Assembly (NCBI GenBank): GCA_964019695.1
Contig: OZ026525.1
Location: forward strand, 62,714,253 to 62,778,252
Direction: 5' to 3'
DNA length: 64,000 nt
Source: Loripinus fragilis
Lineage: Eukaryota; Mollusca; Bivalvia; Lucinida; Lucinidae
How positions within the stretch are numbered: the stretch's first letter is position 1; every line of letters starts with the position of its first letter. Below are positions 53,063-63,895 of the stretch, one piece after another. The notes beneath the pieces are model-generated. The model was not told the origin of the DNA. It saw only the letters and a list, made by a program, of their open reading frames with translations, and made no database searches. The position numbers were made by a program, and so were the translations under genes.

Positions 53063-53184
53063 TTCGTTGTGTGCAAGCAAGACTATGCATTTAGTCAAGC
53101 TCATAATTTTTTATGAGCCTTTACAGGTTTTAACCAAATATCAAGCACTGCCCAGGACTTTAGTAAGAGGGTGTAATGAAAATT

Positions 53185-53320
53185 TAATTTTCTTCTTTCT
53201 CAACCGAAACATATGCTGTGGGTACTCAAAAGAACCGTCTCAATGAGACAGTTCTTTTGAGCACCCAAAACATATGTTAAAATTGATGGGTAAGAAAATA
53301 TTTACAATTTACGCTGTAAA
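53185..53320 (-). repeat. hairpin element F, copy 5
   Basis: Near-duplicate of 52650-52765; stem 53208-53279 around GTCTCAATGAGAC. Confidence 0.86.
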
Positions 53321-53419
53321 ATTTTGTTTATCCAAACCTATGGCTGCCTTATTTTATTTTTGATCTGCCTTAATTGTATAAAAAAAAATCATTATATTGT
53401 TGTGGCTTTTTTCAGGAGG

Positions 53420-55768
53420 ATGAAGTTTTTTTCTGGCAGAAAATTTTGCCTCCCCTGTCTTTTTCGACAACAAAGAGGAATAGACAAGTGTGTGGATTTA
53501 GTTCCAGTCAGATGTGTAAATGCAGGTATTAATAGACTTTTTGCTTACTGTAAAAGCGGCAACTTTAATATTAGGGGTGACTATTGCGGCCAAATCTGAC
53601 TATTGCGATAGTATTGACAATGCAGGAAGTACCATTGCAATACTATTTCTATTGTGGACTACCATTGCAATACTATTGTGATACTATTGTCTGGAACATT
53701 TATGCTTGTTTGGAGGGGAAAATTAAGAATTCGGTAGGACTTTTCTGCATGTATGGGTACCAATTTTCGAATGGAAACAACAGAAAAATTTCAGCATATT
53801 GTCAAATTTCACTTATCTTGCTGAAATGCATGGGATGCAACAACATATACATCCTATTGCCATTTAACTTTCTTTTTGTGTCCAACCAAACAATTTAAAG
53901 TGAAAATCCCTATGTCTAAAAGCTATTGAAATTATTGCAATAGTGAAAAGACTATTGCCAATACTATTGACATTGGCACTTTCCTATCGATGCAGTAACA
54001 TTGCCCAGGTTACTATTGTGATATATCGATAGTCCAATAAATTGTTACATCCCTATTTAATATTCATATCTGGGCGTGGTTCGGCTATTTCATCTGCTAT
54101 GGAAGGGAACTCAGTTTTATTTATAAATATTGGTAAATAGTTAATAAGCTATTTGGGCCACGTAAGCGTGCGTGCATTTCATGAAAATCCTAACCGTATA
54201 CACACTGAACTCACATTTATTAACCCTTAAAGCGCATAATCACATAATATATGTTTTTGTCGTCCACTAAAATATTTGAAGCCTCATAAACAAACAGCGT
54301 GGACCCAGATCAGACTGCTCCTGTAGGAGCAGCCTGATCTGGGTCCACACTGTTTGCGTCTATACTTATGTTAAACAATAAACAGCCACATTCTAATGTA
54401 GTTATTTTGCTGGCGTTTTAAAATACTTACTACTTACTAAGGTGTTATGGTACAATGAAACAGTTACCTTCGAATAAAAGCACGCCTCATTTTTAGCATT
54501 TACCTATGTCTAAGGTTGACCAGTCTTAATTACGCATTCATGAGGTGCCGCCTTTACAGTAACCAAAAAGTCATGTTATAGAAACATGCTTATTTTTTCC
54601 ACTGAATAACATACCAATATTATTGAAGGGAGCGCAGTGGCTCAGTGGTAGAGTGCTTGACTCAAGATTGAGGGGTTGCGGGTTCGAGCCTCGCCAGCAG
54701 CACCACATTGTGTCCTTGAGCAAGACACATTAATCCCTGCTTAGTACTGGTTCAACCCAGGAAGACCCGTCCTGTCATAACTGAAAAATTGTTGACTGGG
54801 ATGTAAAGAATCAAATCAAACAAACAAATTTAGTCAGACATCTAGCATGTCAATGTTTTCAACTTTTTGCATGTTGGGTACTTTTTCATGCTTTTGTTGT
54901 AATCTGCTGACATTTTTCAAAATTAAAATTAGCTTTTTCAAAAAAATCTTTGACACGGCCACCAATACATCTCCTTCATCGCATATACCAATTGGATTAA
55001 ACTTTCTGTTTCATAATTTTGAGAGCAAAATTTAGAAATTGGGCAATGCTATTCGATGAGACACTCATTAAACTTTTCGACACTGATATTGGTTTTAAGA
55101 GGATATTCTGCTTGACAGCTTAAACTGTTTTGTAATGAAGAAAAATTACTTTTATTTTAACTTAAACACATATTCTAGAATCAGTTTATGTGCCAGGGGA
55201 CACTATTTCATGTATGTCGAAGGTAAACACCAATGCCATTGAAAAGCATTTTCGGATTTCTAAATTTTGTATTGTTTAGAGAAAATAATGATCTTGCCGA
55301 ATTTATGGCCCATCTCATTCATAGGAAACAGGTCCCTCTTCTTCATAACACAGTATTGATTTTGTGCGATGAAGGAGATGGATTGGTGGCTGTGTTTGAG
55401 GAATACTATCATACTGTCAAACAGTTTGGATTCAGAATAGGCCAAATGCTCTGTCAGGCCCAAAGACAATGTGTGCCCTCGGTTAAAACAAAACATCAAC
55501 CCTGATCTGGACCCAAACTGTTGTTAAGGACTTCAGCAGGCTAAAAAAGTCGCCGCTAGCAAGAGTTAATGTGTTAAAAACTTAAATAATTAAACAAATG
55601 TCACTTTCAGATGCTGCTGTAAATAGAAAGACTAGTAATTCAGTTAAGAGACCTGGGAGATTAAAACTGCTGCTTATCTCCCTTGGAACTGGTACACTGC
55701 TGTTGTTTGGCTACAGAAAATACAAAGCAAATACTGAAAGGGAGCCGAAATTAGCTACTAATAAACAG
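53420..55768 (+). CDS. candidate two-exon start of a mitochondrial membrane protein (unidentified)
   Basis: Exon A, 53416-53525, has acceptor TTTTTTCAG, ATG at 53420 and donor GCAG/GTATT. Exon B, 55611-55768, has acceptor CACTTTCAG and donor AACAG/GTAAGA. The phases agree: A ends with one base, B begins with two, forming GAT. The joined 88 residues start with a Cys/Arg-rich, acid-poor leader (MKFFSGRKFCLPCLFRQQ) and then have one hydrophobic segment, RLKLLLISLGTGTLLLFGY (about 52-70), followed by a charged RKYKANTEREPKLATNKQ. This layout (leader, single inner-membrane helix, charged tail) is seen in proteins such as SCO1 or AIFM1, but I cannot assign a family and see no further exon before the window ends. 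The intron holds hAT element 3 and a SINE. Chance is possible; the upstream frame is open too, so the start is tentative. Confidence 0.42.
53572..54055. mobile_element. hAT-type element 3 (CTATTGC-rich ends)
   Basis: 484 bp. Ends TAGGGGTGACTATTGCG / ATTGTTACATCCCTA with the exact 8-bp duplication TTTAATAT at 53564-53571 and 54056-54063. Both ends carry many ACTATTGCAATA-like phrases. Confidence 0.88.
54290..54357. repeat. hairpin E, variant core
   Basis: CAGCGTGGACCCAGATCAG with core ACTGCTCCTGTAGGAGCAGC and CTGATCTGGGTCCACACTG; the most perfect stem of the family. Confidence 0.88.
54628..54828 (+). mobile_element. SINE-A, full length
   Basis: Head GGGAGCGCAGTGGCTCAGTG, box B GGGTTCGAGCCT, tail AAATCAAACAAACAAA. 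No target duplication recognised. Confidence 0.92.
54830..55590. other. intron or intergenic; hairpin E remnants
   Basis: A 90-codon frame at 55233-55505 ends in CTGATCTGGACCCAAACTG, an arm of hairpin E, and is not called as a gene. About 55540-55575 resembles the E long-form end (AAGAGTTAA). Confidence 0.4.
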
Positions 55769-56021
55769 GTAAGAAAGATGAATCGAGCTAGGTATTTATT
55801 GCAATTTTTGTTGAGCAATGAAAGCTCAGGCAAGCCTGCGCAAATGCGCAGACTCGCCAGAGCATTCACTGCTTGCATACACGAAGTATGGATTACATGA
55901 AGACTTGGACGATTATTTTGACCTTCAACCCCGATGGATACATCTGACAGTCTGGGTGTTTAAAGGAGGGTTTTGCGTAATTGGGATAGGTACTGAAATT
56001 TCATGAGCCGGCTCAATTATT

Positions 56022-56520
56022 TTTAGCTCACCTAAGCGTAAGATGAGCTATTGTGATCGTTGGATGTCTGTCTTCTGTTGTCAACAATTACTTCAAAGGA
56101 CATCTTCTCCTAAACTACAGGCTGGATTTTGACCAAACTTGGCAGAAATGATCTATATGTGGCTCACTTCAACAATTATTCAAATGGTTCTGGTCTGTTG
56201 CATATCTAGGTCACACAGGATAAAAATAGTTTTTCAAGATAAAAACTTAAAAATCTTCTTGTCTGAAACCAAAAGGCCTTGATATTTGGTATGTATTATC
56301 ATCTAGTGGACCTCTACCAAATTTGTTCACATTATGCACTGGGGGTCAGAATGGGATCACATGTTTTACATAAGGAAAACATGAAAAATTATTGTCTGAA
56401 ACCACTAGCCCTAGAGAATTTACATGTGGAATATAGCATCATCTAGTTGATCTCTACCAAATTTACTGCTCAAATTATATCCTTGGGGTCAAAAATGGCC
56501 CTGCCCAGGGTGTCACAAGC
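56022..56520 (+). repeat. bivalve-type AGCTCACC repeat
   Basis: Begins AGCTCACCTAAGCG..GATGAGCTATTGTGATCG and continues with CTACCAAATTTGTTCACAT and CTACCAAATTTACTGCTCA, two related sub-units. No coding content. Confidence 0.7.
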
Positions 56521-56530
56521 TTTACATTAT

Positions 56531-56672
56531 ACAATTGATGCATTCTTTTGAGGTTAACATCAGGATTTGTCAACCCGAGAACAGTGATGTTCACCGAGGC
56601 GAAGCCGAGGTGAACATCACTTTCGAGGGTTGACTAATCCTGATGTTTACCGAAAAAGAATGCACCAATTGT
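56531..56672. repeat. 142-bp palindrome
   Basis: Arms GTGATGTTCACCGAGGC / GCCGAGGTGAACATCAC and ACAATTG..GCATTCTTTT / AAAAGAATGC..CAATTGT, with a 3-nt loop and several mismatches. The centre reads CGAGGCGAAGCCGAG. Confidence 0.87.
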
Positions 56673-56854
56673 TTTGTTATATGACACTGTCTCTCTTTTA
56701 TTTTCATATTTATAAATTTACTCAAGTCGGATGTTCCTATGAAGATTATTTCAACAATATACTTCCCAAATTTCTGCAACTCTTATGAGATAAGCAAAAT
56801 AATTTCATTATAACCCATATATGCATAGCGTCCTTTTAGTGGGACATAGGCAAA

Positions 56855-56910
56855 TAGTGCAGACCCAGATCAGACGCCACAGAATGCGGTGTCTGATCAG
56901 GGTCTCCACT
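56855..56910. repeat. hairpin E, variant core
   Basis: AGTGCAGACCCAGATCAGAC with core GCCACAGAATGCGGTGTC and TGATCAGGGTCTCCACT. Confidence 0.82.
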
Positions 56911-57271
56911 AAGGCATGCATAATTTTCTATTAAAACTTGAATAAAAATGAAAAATACCACCTAACACCCCTTAAAACAGAAATGGACTGTTCGAATTGA
57001 TAACGGTGTGAAATTCCATTTGGCATAAATGGGTTACATGCCGTTCTCATAAAAAAAAAATGAACAAATTCTGAATTGAAACATTTTACCTGTATACATA
57101 AGAAATCAGTCAGTGTTGCAATATCTATTTTTTGCTCTCAGGTAGCAGTGACAAAACTTAATGTCACCTGGGCTAGATCTAGTTCAATCTATTTTTAGCT
57201 CTCTGTCAGTTATGTTACCTGTCTTTAGCTCATCACTGCAATATGAACTTAAGATTTTTTAGTCAATTCAG

Positions 57272-59327
57272 CAGAGATGGGGTAATCGTAATCTGTAATC
57301 ATGATTACTTGTAATCGATTACTTTTTTCAGTAATCATAAAGTAATCTGTAATCGTGGATTTTTATGATTACAAGTAATCGTAATGTAATCGATTACATT
57401 GCAAAATAGCCTGTAATCATGATTACTTTGTGATTACTTTATGATTACTTTTGAAACTGGTTAAAAAACAGTTATAAGGTACCAGCAATAGATCAAAGAG
57501 AATAATGGATGTTTGAAACAAGGCATGTGAATATGCTACCAACAATAGATCAAAGATATCAAAGACTTATCTAAAATAATTAAGTTTTGGACCAGATCTG
57601 AATTCAAACTATTTGATACTGATTGTTTATATCTAAACAAACAGTGCAGACCCTGATGAAATGCCAACTTATGTTGCATTTCACCTGGGAGACAGTTTGC
57701 AAAAAATGACTGTTCTGTATGCAGCAATGAAAGGGCTAGTAGATTAGCCTGTTACCTGCTAGTGACAACTTTTGTCGTCTGCTGATATCCTATGCAAACA
57801 GATGTAAATTGAATCTTTTTTATACTGATGCGATCCCTGAAAGAATTTGCTTCAAAAGAAGTGTAATTCTGAATAAAATGAACAGATGACAAAAACATGC
57901 AAAATTACCTGGCAAGATAATAAAAGTTTAGCAAACATATATAACAGACAGGAAAAGGTCCCTTGTATGGTAAATACAGTTGGATAGTCTTGAGAGCCAA
58001 GCTCAGATTTGGCATTATCTCATCAGACACATATACTTACAGTCAAAGCTTTCCCTGTCCAATTTCATCTTTCTGAAAAATTTGTCTATAATAATTGCGA
58101 ACATTGAATGATGGTATTGGTCAACTTTTTTATTTGCTCTGCTGTCAAATGAAGTAAGGATCCTTTTCTTAAGTGTCTGTCTTATCCTTATTTTATGACA
58201 GTTTAATTTTAACACCTTTCAGCAAGTGTTTAATCTTGACCAATTTCCTGCTGAATATGATCTCATTTTTAGTTTTTGGTTTGATTTGCAGAAGATTTGA
58301 TTCTACCTAATTTTGTCGTTCTTTTCATAAACATACATGAAACATAATTAATGTGTTCCAAATATCCGAATTAAATTGAATAATATAAAAGAATATCCGA
58401 AATGTTAGGTAATAAATTATAATGGAAACTGGACTAATTTACTTCAGGAAGACATGTTCTCTGAATGATGATAAAATAGGTATAAAATCCAAAATTCTTT
58501 ATAACATATTTATCAAATTAATTTAATTTTTCTCATTATGAACAACTCTGAGCTTCACACAGTTATATGAGAGAGTTGGTCAACTAAAAAAGAACTCCAT
58601 ACAAGTCCACATGAAGATTGAAATCTACAAATACTATTAAGAAAAGTGCATAATCATATTAAAAACTTCTTTATTTTAAACAGCAGAGTTCTAGGTGCTT
58701 TATATTTATTATTGTAAACATCTTAAGTTGTAGTTGATTTTTACATTACTAAAATAGATATTTTGAATAATTTTTATTTTAATTTCTGCTTCCACAGAAA
58801 CACAAACCTGAAGCACATGGAACTGTATTATTTATGATGCATGTAAAACAATGGTCAAATTTAGAGGTTGACCTTTCTGAACTTAAAACAGCCAAATATG
58901 GCTATTTGGACTGTACCAGGGATATCTTGCAAATACATGTAAGATAAATGAGATGACCAGATGTGTATCCATGCTTATATTTAGAAATAATAAGGGATTT
59001 TTTTTAATACTGTTGTTTTATTCTTTATTTCATATACAATGGTGTAAACATTGTAGCTCTGTAAGTAGAATTGAGAACCATAGCTAAGTTTTCCTTTCTT
59101 CGGGATAACATTCTATTAAGTCTTGAAATATAATAAAGTTAATTTATTGCTCAAAAGTAATCATAAGTAATCATAAAGTAATCATGATTACTTTGCAATG
59201 TAATCTGTAATTGTAATCAATTACATTTTAAAAAAAAAGTAATTGTAATTGTAATCAGTAATCATGAAATTCCAAAGTAATTGTAATTGTAATCGATTAC
59301 ATTTGCATGTAATCGACCCCAACTCTG
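57272..59327. mobile_element. hAT-type element 1 (GTAATC-rich ends)
   Basis: 2056 bp. Ends CAGAGATGGGGTAATCG / CGACCCCAACTCTG with the exact 8-bp duplication CAATTCAG at 57264-57271 and 59328-59335. About 180 bp at each end is saturated with GTAATC and GATTAC units. A minus-strand 66-codon frame at 58015-58215 (includes HHSMFAIIIDKFFRKM) may be a remnant of the hAT LDPRFK block; this is weak. A hairpin E copy is nested (57637-57700). Confidence 0.88.
57637..57700. repeat. hairpin E, variant core, nested in hAT element 1
   Basis: AACAGTGCAGACCCTGATGA with core AATGCCAACTTATGTTGCAT and TTCACCTGGGAGACAGTTTG. Confidence 0.7.
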
Positions 59328-59349
59328 CAATTCAGTGGTGATATATATA

Positions 59350-60117
59350 CAGTCAAATCTCGGTTATCCAAACGTCGATTATCTGAAACTACTGGGTTAT
59401 TCGAAGACGACGGACAGTCCCGACTTTTTACTCTATTATCTATTGCAATAAAACTACTGATTATTCGAATTGCGATTATCCGAAAAATTCAATTTTTTGA
59501 AGTGATTCGTCGGTCCTGATTAAAGAAATTGCTATTAAATTACCCTTCAAGATTCGAAGTCAACATGTCAGGCATGGTGATCATGATTTCTTTGTTTGGT
59601 CAAGTTCGATTTACACACGGATTAACGTTCACACTATTTCGTGATGAACTGTTAAGTGAGTAAATGGTGTCTTTAATTAGGGTTGATGGCTGTTGATGGC
59701 CCGACATTGTGTGCTAGCTGGGTGAAGACCTTACGACAGTAGGGCGATAAAAAGGAGACAATATTTATTCAGTAAATATGATTCGCCAAATTACATTTAT
59801 TCTTTATTTTCATTGTTGTTATCGATAGTGTTACATGTCAATAAAGATGTAAGCTCTTATTTTCTTTTCTGCATTCTTAGACCTGCAAAGCATAAGAGAC
59901 GATGAGGCCACAACCTCCAAGGAGCTCCTTTTCTTTTATGCAGTATCGGTAAACATGAGTTGAAGTTGCAAACTCTGGCAAAACAATGAAGGTCTATGAA
60001 AGCATCCGAGCCTTTTCAGAAAATATCCGAAAACTCCTGATTTTGATCATTCGAACTTCCGATTATTCGAAAGGATTTCTGCTGTCCCTGGCACTTCGAA
60101 TAATTGAGGTTTGACTG
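59350..60117. mobile_element. pogo/Tigger-type non-autonomous element
   Basis: 768 bp. Left CAGTCAAATCTCGGTTATCC and right TTCGAATAATTGAGGTTTGACTG match the classic Tigger/pogo terminal repeat, flanked by TA (59348-59349, 60118-60119). Sub-terminal GATTATTCGAA phrases recur. No transposase. Confidence 0.88.
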
Positions 60118-60119
60118 TA

Positions 60120-60710
60120 GCATCATTGGATGAAAAAGTGTTGATCCTGATTGGCTGGCTTTTGATGAAGCTTTAAAAACAAAATATGTTTTGTAATGAA
60201 ATGATTTTGGGGAGATCGCTTAGAAGTTACCTGTACATTTTTGACTTCATGAACCGTAAATAATACAAAACTGAATGCTCAACAAAAGAAATAAATATTT
60301 TTGAAGGAATGAAAGTGTCTTATTTAGCATTGGAAAGTAAACCTGATTCTAACTAGAGCCTTTGAATATTACTTTTGCTTTGGTCAAAGGGCATAGCATG
60401 TTGGGGGGGGGGGGGGGTACTCAGGTCAGGGTAGCTTCAAGGTGAAGAAAGGGACGATTGACAAACTTTTATTTTTACTGAAAACTATATGCATTTACCC
60501 ATAGCAAGTGTCAATGATCCTTTATACCGTCCGAGTATACTTAAATTTGCAACATCTTATATCAAGAAACTCGACTGTGTTGTATGCAAACAACAAAGGT
60601 GCAGATCAGCCTGCACATCTGCGCAGTCCTATCAATTATCTCTAGAAAGTATGATAGCTAAACCTGCTACATGGGGATAATATCACCGTCAGACATGCGT
60701 GCGCGCCGCA
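60120..60710. other. no gene; G15 run and Q-like fragment
   Basis: G run at 60403-60417 followed by TACTCAGGTCAGG resembles an element U end. About 60585-60640 carries GCAGATCAGCCTGCACATC, a fragment like the centres of P and Q. Confidence 0.45.
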
Positions 60711-61170
60711 AGTGAGGATCCAGAGGGGAGATAGGGGGTCTGGACCCCCTGGAAAATCACAAGTTATATGGGTTTCTATAGAAATTAGCATTTGGACCCC
60801 CCCCCCCCCCCCCCCCTGGAAACAATTTGGACCCCCTGGAAAATGTTGGGACCCCCTCTGGATCCTTGGAAAAGTATAGTTTTCTCTGTAATAAAACCAT
60901 TGGATCCCCTCTGTAAATAAGTTGATGACTAAAGAAGGAAAAAAAAAAGAAAAAAAAACGTTGTCCAGACTGTGCCTAGACCCCCCTCCCCTGAAAAAAT
61001 TCCTGGAACCGCACGGATCCAAGACAATTCCATCGGGAGAGGGGGGGGGGGGGGGGCGAATTGCTTCTCGATGGAGGTTCGTACCAGTTTTTCTTCTAGG
61101 AAACAAATGGCAACTTATGATTTTCCAGGGGAGGTCCGGACCCCCTGCCCCCTCTGTCTCCGCCCATATC
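60711..61170. mobile_element. foldback element D-like, phrase-rich
   Basis: Left GTGAGGATCCAGAGGGGAGA; right GGTCCGGACCCCCTGCCCCC then CTGTCTCCGCCC. The interior is repeated TTGGACCCCCTGGAAA phrases with C and G runs (60796-60815, 61040-61056). The 154- and 113-codon frames here are by-products. Confidence 0.65.
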
Positions 61171-61841
61171 AGAATTTCAACCAGTTTGAATTCACATTTA
61201 TGTATTTATTCTTTTGATGGGCCTTGTCAATTTCACAAACCGTCTGCTAATTATATCAGCTGACGTCAAAGGCAAAGACAGCATGATTCTTTTTAAGATC
61301 AAAGAAACCGCTCACTTCGACTCCTGCCATATGTTGTTTTAAGATTTGGGGTCACACGTGGTGGCCTTGACCCAAGAAAATGTACATGACACATTAAGCT
61401 AAGCCTTGTGTCCTGTTTGTAGGACACGTAAACAGTGGCCCAGACCTGAATTCTGAGGCATATGAACATTTGCTTACAGAATCAAAATTTAAACAAGAAA
61501 AACTATTACATGACATATCATGTTATACTGGGGCGTTTTTAGTGGCTCATTAACGTTTCACCCAGTTAAGAGGGCATTAGATATCCACGTAGTTATATGT
61601 ATACTCAAAGCCAAAAGTAGCTTTACACTTTGAACTACCAAATATATCTTTACTGTTTTTGATTTTAACCAAATTAAATATTGCAATGAGTTGCTGGTAC
61701 CCACCCTGACCTAATTCAGGAAGAACAACTTTGGCTAATTAATCTTCTTTAGAGTTATCTGTGATTTCATTAAAAGCACAAATTTTAAATCAGCATTTCC
61801 TAGCAAAACCCAAAGTAAACCTAGGATTTCAACACTCTATT
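61171..61841. other. intergenic, nothing recognised
   Basis: No exon or matched repeat. Confidence 0.4.
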
Positions 61842-62215
61842 TTAAAGCTGCATAGTCTGTAACTTTTGATCTTTTAATTTTTGAACTAATGTTTCTTTTT
61901 TTCAAGAACACAGTAAAAAAACTAAAATTCAGGTATACATGTTACCAATTTCGTAAATCTTAACAAATTATCAGTATCGAAACAACAGCATTTATGTTAA
62001 AATTAACTCTCTATAATTATTGGAGGGACGCAAATAATTATCGACACGAGTAAAACACACCTGTTTTATAAGATAATTCACTTTTCCGTGCAGTTTTCCG
62101 CTCTAGTTAACAGTTTTATTGTGAAAACATAACTTAATTCAACTTTTACAAATGATTTAAAAAGAAAAGAAAATTTTTCGAAAAATGTTCATAGTTACAG
62201 AGTATGCAGCTTTAA
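61842..62215. mobile_element. TTAA-flanked MITE R, copy 2 (inverted)
   Basis: 374 bp, TTAA at 61842-61845 and 62212-62215. Inverted homologue of 29265-29645 (shares ATTATTGGAGGGACGCAAAT with the complement of the latter). Confidence 0.82.
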
Positions 62216-62930
62216 GGGTCATCGATTGCCCATTAAAAATACTGTTTGACATTTTGTTTCCGACGTTTGGTTAGTTTTTGACAGCGTCATAAAGTTGGTT
62301 CACGTTGAAATTATCTCCCTTTGAATTAAAACTATATTAAACTTTGGTCCCTGCTAAAAGCTTTATTTCAGATGGCATTTGATTTTTTTTTAATCAGCAA
62401 ATTGTTTGGACTTCTGCCCTGAGTATGTGACAAGATAATCTGGTAAAAATTCCCATCAGTTTGGAAGAAAAATGGCAAACAATTTCTTATGGGAAATTCC
62501 ATTGAAAGCACTGAAAAGTTCACAAAAAGGGGTATGGATGTAAAAACACCACAATAATTTGTGTTACTCGAAAGGTGATCCGGGCTTATTTGAACTTAAA
62601 ACAACAATTTGATAGCATGCCTTTCAGACTGGTTCTTTAAAACTGAAAACTGGCCAATCGCAAAGCTACAGTCGCACATCAAAAGTGATGCGTTGTGGAA
62701 AAGTTTATTTTGCCCCCTTGCCTCTTTCATAAGGGCATTGTTGTTGGATTTATGACACCAATTACACCAAAAACATGAAATTCAATTGCCATATGAATTA
62801 TTGATTGGACTTTAATATGAATTAAACACATTTAAAATACCACTCACCAATACCCAGAAAAAGTATATATATTAACAGCGTAAAGTTACTTTTGGCTTTG
62901 AGTATATTTTGTCTTTTGTTGTTTGTTTTC
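62216..62930. other. intergenic, nothing recognised
   Basis: No exon or matched repeat. Confidence 0.4.

Positions 62931-62965
<35 letters not shown>
62931..62965. repeat. (TTG)n microsatellite
   Basis: About 11-12 TTG units. It produces a poly-Asn antisense frame that is not a gene. Confidence 0.95.
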
Positions 62966-62966
<1 letters not shown>

Positions 62967-63120
62967 TTTGTATTCACTTGAGAAGGAATTTGGATGGTTT
63001 CTAACACATATAAGTAGGCTACATATTTAGATTTTTTTTCTTGATTTAAAAATAGATTGATCCATGAAGATGCTGCAAAAGCGCACAGACAACATATAAT
63101 TTGCGTACAGAGGGGTTGAG

Positions 63121-63150
63121 GGTTGGTGCTCAAAAGAACCGTCTCAATGA
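63121..63150. repeat. hairpin element F, half copy
   Basis: GGTTGGTGCTCAAAAGAACC then GTCTCAATGA; the second arm is absent. Confidence 0.6.
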
Positions 63151-63302
63151 TGCGTTACTACTTTCGGTTAAAATGTCGGCGGTTTGCGGCCCCTGCCTCA
63201 GGCATATACATGACTGGGGGTGCTTGATAGATGGATAACGACAGTCAATATATTACAACACTAATAGCACACTAGAAGCAAGTGACTTAATTAGTCATTA
63301 AT

Positions 63303-63420
63303 GCTCAGAGCTCTCACTAGGATTTTGAAAACAGGAGTTCAGGACTCCCATCTGGCAAAAAGTAGGAGTCCCTCTGGAAAATGTGGGAGTCCCACTCCAA
63401 AAAGTGGGAGTCCCACCAAT
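63303..63420. repeat. phrase repeat GGGAGTCCCACTC
   Basis: Four variants of GTGGGAGTCCCACTCCAAAA spaced about 20-25 bp. Confidence 0.65.
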
Positions 63421-63635
63421 TTGTGCATACCTTATTTCTTTTCCATTTTAGCCAAAAGTGATACATTTGAATAATTTTTAGATCGACTGAATTTAACCCT
63501 TTAAGCATTCATGGATTGTTCCTACTTAAAACAAAATATTTTGGTATATTTTTTTAATGTAACCTGAACACATATTTTTTGTTTGGCCTTATCAAAATAA
63601 AAGATTAAACTGTTGGTACTTGTTTTATTCATTAA

Positions 63636-63659
63636 CAAGACAGACAGACAGACAGACAG
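63636..63659. repeat. (GACA)n microsatellite
   Basis: About six GACA units. Confidence 0.93.
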
Positions 63660-63692
63660 CAGTCCTCTGTTTTGTATAATCTTTTGCAGATG

Positions 63693-63895
63693 TTTTTTTT
63701 GTTTGATTTGATTCTTTACGTCCCATCAACAATCTTTCAGTTAAACAGGGACGGGTCTTCCTGGGTTGAACCAGTACTAAGCTAGGATAAATGTGTCATG
63801 CTCAAGGACCACAATGCAGTGACGCCGGTGAGGCTCGACTCTGTGGCCCCTCGGTCTCGAGTCAAGCACTCTACCACTGAGCCACTGCGCTCCCT
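63693..63895 (-). mobile_element. SINE-A, full length
   Basis: Minus strand; head complement GCCACTGCGCTCCC at the right. Target duplication TTTTGCAGATG at 63682-63692 and 63896-63906. Confidence 0.92.

Noticed and set aside
55233..55505. 90-codon frame with protein-like stretch
   Set aside because: Its second half is a hairpin E arm and no splice sites bracket the rest.
60642..61263. 154- and 113-codon overlapping frames
   Set aside because: Both read through G/C runs and GGACCCCCT phrases of a foldback element.
62822..63133. 103-codon frame with poly-Asn
   Set aside because: Caused by the (TTG)n microsatellite on the other strand.
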